64,000 nt of DNA from Takakia lepidozioides (Eukaryota > Streptophyta > Takakiopsida > Takakiales > Takakiaceae). The position numbers and the translations under genes were made by a program. Below the pieces are notes generated by a model. That model saw nothing but the letters and a program-made list of their open reading frames with translations, did not search any database and was not told the origin of the DNA. The DNA lies in the NCBI GenBank assembly GCA_030704615.1, contig CM060732.1:44251053-44315052 (forward strand), read 5' to 3'. Within the stretch, counting starts at the first letter, position 1. Each line of letters starts with the position of its first letter. This document shows, in pieces, positions 58,341-64,000 of the stretch.

Positions 58341-59104
58341 GCCCCAAAGGCATCAACAATATTTATCATTCACCGAAACAATGCAGTGCCTAGAGACATC
58401 AACAATATTCATTATTCACCAATGGATGAGAAGCGAAGGCATAAGCACTTTTTATTTCAGTACAAAAACTTCACATGACACGTACAAACACTACATCCGA
58501 GCCTCACAACTATCTACCAGCTTTCTCCAAACATTCCAAACCGTGCACGATATATTTTGCACATTGCAGTCGCTGGCCAAGTGCAAACTTATAAGTAAAC
58601 TAGGTCGTAGTGAAAGGCACTCCTCTCTCTGCCTTTTTACTCTTGTCAACCTTTCCTCGCGATTTCACCCATTCATAAAAAACTTGAATGAATGCACAAG
58701 AAGTTGACGGCATGCGTGGAAACACCCTCCGCTATATCCGACAAGAAAGAGCCCTCATAAGAGAGAGGCTGGTTTTGGTGGCAAGGTTTAGATTTTCCCA
58801 GCCCTAAAAAAAGAGGGTTTGGATGGGTTTTGAATTGGACAGTCCAGATCCGGCGTCGTCGGCGGACTAGATGGCCACGGACTGGCCTGGCGTGCACAGC
58901 GGACTGGCCGGCAGACTAGTGGTTTGGCGGACTGAGGGGAAGCGGTCTGGAGGGCATCGGATTGGCCGCGGTGGACCGCGGGCGCGGCTGGGCGGGCGGC
59001 GGTCGGGGGGGTTCCGGGTGGGGGGAGCCGGGTGTCCGTGCGCGGGGCCCACCGGTCAGCTCGCGCGTGCGCCATATTGTCCCAATTATTGTAAAATGAG
59101 AGGT

Positions 59105-59113
59105 GGCTGAAAT
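59105..59113. repeat. Right target-site duplication of the Mutator-like element
   Basis: GGCTGAAAT, identical to 53280-53288. Confidence 0.95.
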
Positions 59114-59640
59114 AGGCTCAATACCTTCACCCAATCCCTTGCCAGTTGCTACTGCTGCTTTGTGGGGACCACTACCATGCTCCACTCTTCTCCTTTTTTA
59201 CTGCTCCCCTTGGCCCCCTCGGCCTCCCCTTCTAGCTCCAAACGGTGCCCGAAAGGACGTACTGGTGGTCAGGCCAGGGCCTGCTAGCCCTAGCATGAAG
59301 TGAGGAGGCCTGCCAACTATGATCATGATTGGCCCTCCTCCCCACATTATAGGTTGGGGAGGTCCCATCATTCCAGGTCCATTCAGACCCATCATCATTC
59401 CATTGGGTGGTGGTGGTCTTCCAGCAAACCCCATCCCCAGCCCTGGGTCGGGGCCATCCATGGGCCCAAAATTCATACTCCCCCCAGGCCCCAAATTTGG
59501 AAACTAGGGGCCCAGAAATCCAGGGCCAGGTCCTCTAGGATGCCCAAAAGGAGGGAATCCCATGCCAGGCCCTGGAGCAGGTCCACCAAACACATCCCCG
59601 GAGCCCATATTGAGACAAAATGAGTGGAGGATGGACTAGA
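59114..59640 (-). CDS. Gly/Met/Pro-rich reading frame (unidentified host gene fragment)
   Basis: The minus-strand frame at about 59494-59198 reads MGPGGSMNFGPMDGPDPG, then RPPPPNGMMMGLNGPGMMGP, then ARRGGRGGQGEQ and a stop. A further block upstream (about 59620-59510) reads GFPPFGHPRGPGPGF and is separated by an in-frame TAG. Such composition is common in RNA-binding and mRNA-processing proteins, but there is no diagnostic domain. Downstream of the stop another frame runs into the right end of the Mutator-like element, so the insertion may have hit this gene near its 3' end. It could also be a pseudogene. Confidence 0.35.
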
Positions 59641-59647
59641 TACTTAA

Positions 59648-60866
59648 CCCTTAAGTGCCAAAACTCATTTTGACCCTCTCGTGGAAAAACATGACTGTGG
59701 CCCACAAAAACTTTTTTATCTGGAGAATATATGTCCCCCTTAAAACTGACCATTGGAATTACTTCCCACCTACCCTACCTCCTATCACAAAAAGTTTAAT
59801 CCAAATCCAACTGCCAGATCTGAAGATTATGAAGTGTAGAGTGGGGACAAAAACAAATCTCCACTAAGAAATAGGTGCCAAAAAGCAGTTTTTTGCTCGT
59901 ATTTGGGCAGTTTAAACTTTTTTTTCTTTTTGAGAGTCTCATGAATGTTGTTCCATACCTGATAACACACATTCTCAGAAATTTTCAGTTTTTTCTGAAA
60001 ATGTTCTCAAGTGAGCTCCTTTGTAGTGACAAATTGGGGGGGGTCAAAATATGCCATTTTTTTTGGGCAGGCCAAAATCTCTCTTCCTAAAATTATACAA
60101 ACAAATTCAGCTGATCAATCCCTAATCCCTCCTGTTGAAATGTCATGGGAATTCATATTAAGTCCCCGAAAAACTTTGGGACCAATCAGCCAATGTCACC
60201 GCATCTTTAGGTTCCCTGCCCCAAGACTTCAAATGGCACACCTATGTTATAGCCTGCAGGCCTAGGATATTTGGAGCCGTAGCCCAGAAGGGCACGGGGT
60301 TTGGGAGCTCCTCTGGCTACCCGGCCCTGCTTTCATGGGGGCCCACTCCACCCTCAACCCCATCCCCTAGGTTTGGGCCACCCCTCATGGGAGTTTTCTG
60401 GAGCCGCGAGCTCTGCCGCCATCGCGGCTGCACTCCCTCCAGCCCGCCCTGCTATGAGCCCATGGTGTTGGCTGGAGCTGCCATCGCCGTCGATCTCAGG
60501 TTAGGACGCAGGCCTGGGAATACCCAGACCGCCATACCCCTGCCGGGCAATCAATGGGTTTGGGGAAGCGTGCCGCCTATCCCTTTATGGGGTATCATTC
60601 ATTCACCCTACCCCGACCGCAGTTGCCATGTCAGCAACTTGGGCAGGTTAGGGGTGCCAAAATGGCCTCAAAAAGCTGAGTTAGCCCCCTTCCAATTGGT
60701 CCAGACCCCTACCCCTTCAGGCATTGATCAATTGGCCAATGCCATATGAAGGGGACCCGATTATATGTCAATTGAGCCCAAAGAAGGGCCAATCAGCCTT
60801 AAAGGAAGTTATGGCTGGTTAAGCTAACCCAACCGACCCAAAACGGGTCGGTTTGACACTTAAGGG
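59648..60866. mobile_element. Possible piggyBac-like TTAA-flanked element
   Basis: The left end is TTAA then CCCTTAAGTGCCAAAAC (from 59648). The right end reads GTTTGACACTTAAGGG then CTAA (60867-60870). The inverted ends match over about 16 bp with one or two differences, start with CCC, and abut TTAA, or CTAA after one change. This is the piggyBac signature. The 1,219-bp interior has no transposase frame, so it would be a non-autonomous copy. It is rated low because one flank is imperfect and the family is rare in land plants. Confidence 0.35.
60831..60853. repeat. Perfect 9-bp stem inverted repeat
   Basis: AACCGACCC, a 5-base loop, then GGGTCGGTT. It lies just inside the right end of the putative TTAA element and may be a subterminal hairpin of it. 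Confidence 0.7.
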
Positions 60867-60870
60867 CTAA

Positions 60871-61180
60871 TCCTCATACGTTGCTCTGGTTACGGTCGTT
60901 AAAAGGTGTTTATCTTCAAAAGGATAGCTGTTCAGGATGAATTGACACAAGAGTTATTTACCTTTCCCTTTTTCTTATATGGCTAAATATTTTTCTATAT
61001 TCTAAATTCTAGCCTATAAGAAATACAACATATATTTTTAAAATTACACTTAATATAAATTCTAAATTGAGTTCTTACATTATTCCTATTGTTTTCCATT
61101 AGCGAGGATTGTTCATCTTGTATTTGTTTGCGCAAAATTTATAACACCCCAACTGCAAATAAATTATGTTAACCCAGCCA
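60871..61180. other. AT-rich spacer
   Basis: About 300 bp, strongly AT-rich around 60,960-61,100. No gene seen. Confidence 0.5.
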
Positions 61181-61187
61181 ACCATAA

Positions 61188-62235
61188 GTGGGTCCATGCC
61201 GCATGGAATGTGAGGCCATTTTCGTCCCAGCAAAAAACAACATAGCTAATGAAATACTTAAGGCATTGGACCCACACTTCCATCAATTAATTCGTCGCTT
61301 CTTTGTGATTTGCTATCAGCTCCATAGAATTCCCAAATGTTGGAAAAACAGTCGCACAATACTAATTTACAAAAAAGATGACCCTACCCAATTATGCAGT
61401 AGACATATTTTTGCTATACATTGACTTTAAAAATGCATTGGGCTCAATTGACCATGCGCGTCTACTAGCCGTCATAACTGATGGAACTAAGCTTACATAA
61501 ATGTGCTATCACGGCGATCAACCATCATACCAAACACGACATACAAGCCCTATCAAGAATACTAAATAACACGGTGCTATACAATACCCAACCCTTCCCA
61601 TATTTGGACCAAGATGACCCATACACATATTTGGGTATATAATTGACACCCTCTCTTAAGTGGAGTACTCAAAAAGACATAACTTAGAAAAAACTCCTCT
61701 CACAAGCATCTGCCTTATTGAATTCGCCAGCCACAATGCGCCAAAGGTTATTTATTCTCGACACAGTACTCAGAACTTCTATAGAATATCCTTTTCATGC
61801 AGCGCCATTCTCTATCCCCGATATAAACACATTAGATAAAATCATTATACGCCTATCCAAACAAATATGTGGTCTCCCAAATAGCACCCCCAACGCACTA
61901 GTGCAGCTACCCAAGAGCCTCTATGGTATTGGTACTACAACTTTAGCTGAGGCCTACGCCAGAACGTTGGGAACGCAGTTGCAAGAAGCTCTAAACGATG
62001 TTGGTAAACTGGGGAATATTTATCAATGACTCCTTAAACATGTTGCCTCTAAATTTGGTGGCTTAGCAAATTTACCGGCTATCAACCCCATTGCATGCAC
62101 CCACTCCCCAATCACCAAGACCCTCTTTATACTTAAACATATGCACATTACTCTGGACACTGCTATGCCCACAATTCAACTTCATTATACATCCCTAGAA
62201 AATGCTTGGGACACAAGCCCACAAACTCATCCCTC
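61188..62235 (+). pseudogene. Decayed non-LTR retrotransposon reverse transcriptase
   Basis: Fragments in order and on one strand: ILKALDPHFHQLIRRFF with IPKCWKNSRTILIYKKDD near 61230-61390 (RT finger region), DFKNALGSIDHARLL near 61423-61470 (palm start) in a shifted frame, then LRTSIEYPFHAAPFSIP and ICGLPNSTPNAL near 61765-61900 (C-terminal region). The catalytic YADD region is deleted. It is a different family from the LINE at 27-28 kb and from the hairpin family. Confidence 0.7.
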
Positions 62236-62757
62236 TAATGTATGGGCGGGTGTTATGGGGAGTCTTGTGGGGTGAATAGCAAGACGTGGCGATGATATAG
62301 CAATTGGTTGGGGTGGTTGTGGCTGGGATATTTGAGGTTGTGTGGGGCGGGCGCTTGTTGGGTTTAGGACGGAGCCATGGAATAGTGATTGGATTTGGTT
62401 TTGTGCCGGTCTCGATGAGTATCGAGGGAGTAGCTCCCATGGATGATGGGGCGAAGAGTTACGTTGTCTTGGACATGTGTGTGTTAGGCATGCAGGAGTG
62501 AGAAAACATAGTAGTGTTTGGAGGTGTTGCAAATAAACATGTTGGGAGCGCGATGGTGGTTTGGGGTATTTTAGTCGAAAAGCCTGTGGATCAATAAGTC
62601 TGGTGCCATTAGCATATGTAACGGTTAACCCCATGGCTGCTATCGTGTATATGCTCCCAAGGACACCCGTGCCTTTGTCTGGCAAGGCTATGCCCAGATA
62701 TTTTGCTAGTCCAGGGACTTCATGTACTGGCATTGCCGCCGACAGGACCGCTTCCAT
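62227..62757 (-). CDS. Unidentified 176-codon frame antisense to the decayed LINE
   Basis: Begins MEAVLSAAMPVHEVPGLAKY, contains a hydrophobic SIYTIAAMGLTVTYANGT stretch, and ends Pro/Gln/Ser-rich. It lies between decayed LINE segments but on the opposite strand. It could be part of another mobile element or chance. No family recognised. Confidence 0.25.
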   Translation of the reverse strand: MEAVLSAAMPVHEVPGLAKYLGIALPDKGTGVLGSIYTIAAMGLTVTYANGTRLIDPQAFRLKYPKPPSRSQHVYLQHLQTLLCFLTPACLTHTCPRQRNSSPHHPWELLPRYSSRPAQNQIQSLFHGSVLNPTSARPTQPQISQPQPPQPIAISSPRLAIHPTRLPITPAHTLEG

Positions 62758-63171
62758 CTCTCGAAATACATTTTTTGGAATTCACATTCAGCCATGATCG
62801 AAATCCAGATCAATCACTTATGTACAAACACGAAAAATATGACAAATCATACATGCCCTCCGTCAGCGATGCTGGAACACGACACCATTGACCGTCATCA
62901 CTGTGGGTGTGAGGGGCGGTGCTCATACCCATAATATCCAAAGTTTGAAAGATAATCTCAACCTACCACCCAAATATACTACACCTCTACTAAGAACCTT
63001 GCATTTCACGGCCATTACATCACTCACATCCTTTATCCTCAATAAACGTAAGATTGAAAGTGCCAGCTAGCCGCTGTGTGACAGGTTACGGTGCGGATAG
63101 AGCCCACCCTTGAAAGGGGGCAGTACCCGCAAGGGGAAGAGGCTCTTATTTATGCTAGCTTCGGTTGGCGT

Positions 63172-63194
63172 CATATATATATATATATATATAT
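63172..63194. repeat. (AT)n microsatellite
   Basis: About eleven AT units, directly after a GC-rich stretch that may be the 3' UTR of the decayed LINE; it could be that element's tail. Confidence 0.8.
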
Positions 63195-63199
63195 GCTAG

Positions 63200-64000
63200 A
63201 GGCTTTCTTCAGTTTCTTTCCGTAATTTAAGTCATACCCAGACTGGCCACTTTGAACTTAGTAAACCATTGCCAGCTTCTTGGTTAGTTCAATACACAAA
63301 GTTTGAAACCCAAAGAACAAAGCTAAGTGGGGTTGATACAAGTTGTACTCAGCTCCATCGCCGCTTGCAACCCTCAATAATGGTATCGCATGCAGTATGA
63401 CAACTGCGACAACCCAGTCTAGTATGGTATCGATGAGCAAAACCTACTCAATATCCACCCCAGTAGGTTATGCACCTGGGTATAATGTACTTTCATACCA
63501 GTGGGGTATGGTTCTTCATACTATTACTCATACCCTTACTGAATACTCAGGTCTGACCATATATACTGGAACAACACTGGATTGAACCCAGGGTCACCTA
63601 GATTATGCATAGACAAGGCACAAATACCCAACCATTGGGCTGCCTGCTCAAGTTTAGGTCCACATTGGTATCGAAGAAGATAGACACTACTAGGGCTTCG
63701 CGTTGCTCTGCACGGGGATTGGGACGGCGTGAGCACAAATGGTGCAAGCACAAAAAAATTGTCCCGTGAGCAGGATCCACGGTTATAGGGGTAATATGTA
63801 TGTCAGCGGAAATACATATAATAGACGGACATAGGGTCTTTATGCATCAATAGGGTCTCCATGGTGTCTAAATATGGGCTTCAACATAGAGAATGAGCTT
63901 GAAAGGGAAAAACCTTAAAAGAAAAAAAACAAAACCAAAACCAAACCCCAATTTCGCCGACGAAACGAAGTTTTGCTGTCGAAAATCCAAGTTTCTTTGG
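63200..64000. other. Unassigned sequence at the right edge
   Basis: Apart from the SINE-like segment, I see only repeated short words such as GGGTATRATGTAC and GTATGGT near 63,410-63,540, and an A-rich run near 63,915. No gene supported. Confidence 0.4.
63575..63660 (-). repeat. tRNA-derived SINE head or decayed tRNA-like sequence
   Basis: On the minus strand, AGCCCAATGGTTGGG is A-box-like and GGGTTCAATCC is a near-perfect B box about 45 bp later. A complete cloverleaf cannot be folded by eye, so I do not call a functional tRNA gene. Confidence 0.5.

Larger units (their letters stand above)
53289..59104 (+). mobile_element. Mutator-like transposable element with long terminal inverted repeats
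   Basis: The 9-bp direct repeat GGCTGAAAT lies at 53280-53288 and 59105-59113, exactly flanking the element. The ends are inverted copies: the left begins GCCTCTCATTTTACAATAAT and the right, reverse-complemented, begins ACCTCTCATTTTACAATAAT. The near-identical core of the inverted repeats is about 100 bp, and weaker similarity continues to roughly 350 bp. A 9-bp duplication with long inverted repeats is diagnostic for the Mutator superfamily. The interior encodes a decayed MULE-type transposase on the plus strand. Length is 5,816 bp. Confidence 0.95.

Noticed and set aside
1-64000. CRISPR arrays, rRNA genes, bacterial-type operons
   Set aside because: None seen. Repeats here are mobile-element parts, and the genes have spliceosomal introns.

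Overview
This is nuclear DNA from a land plant. The evidence is intron-rich genes with GT..AG introns, an intronless DYW-type PPR editing factor, a nuclear maturase-like gene, plant APC2, MSH5 and SCPL50-type genes, and many non-LTR retrotransposon remnants. The style of the DYW protein and the abundance of retroelements suggest a seed-free plant (fern, lycophyte or bryophyte); that lineage call is inference. Gene models were built by eye from splice sites, reading phase and family knowledge. No search was run.

Layout. (1) 1-7.3 kb: an unidentified minus-strand gene with six phase-consistent exons (1248-3130), then unresolved sequence with a retrotransposon 3' remnant at 4.75 kb. (2) 7.3-16.1 kb, minus: a DDT/PHD protein resembling PTM, the plastid-signalling PHD factor. 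(3) 17.0-19.4 kb, plus: a group II intron maturase/RT-like gene with a possible mitochondrial leader and a degenerate catalytic core, head to head with (2). (4) 22.2-25.4 kb, plus: a serine carboxypeptidase-like gene of SCPL50 type. (5) 25.8-34.2 kb, minus: anaphase-promoting complex subunit 2 in 14 exons, tail to tail with (4), carrying an in-frame 34-residue tandem repeat and a LINE insertion in one intron. (6) 35.3-37.3 kb, minus: the intact DYW PPR protein. (7) 38.3-52.2 kb, plus: meiotic MutS homologue MSH5, about 34 exons, with retrotransposon 3' ends in several introns. (8) 53.3-59.1 kb: a 5.8-kb Mutator-like element with an exact 9-bp target duplication, a decayed transposase and fragments of a PPR gene. 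(9) 59.1-64 kb: a Gly/Met/Pro-rich reading frame, a possible piggyBac-like TTAA element, a decayed LINE and SINE-like sequences.

The host genes are housekeeping, meiotic and organelle-related and form no operon-like system. APC2 drives ubiquitin-dependent mitotic and meiotic progression. MSH5 promotes crossovers. The DYW protein and the maturase-like protein would act on organellar RNA, and PTM-like proteins link plastids to the nucleus. The least explained features are the repeated 3' module of one LINE family (zinc knuckle, hairpin, CATTT-type tail), the PPR-carrying Mutator-like element, the TTAA-flanked element at 59.6-60.9 kb, and the unidentified gene at 1.2-3.1 kb.
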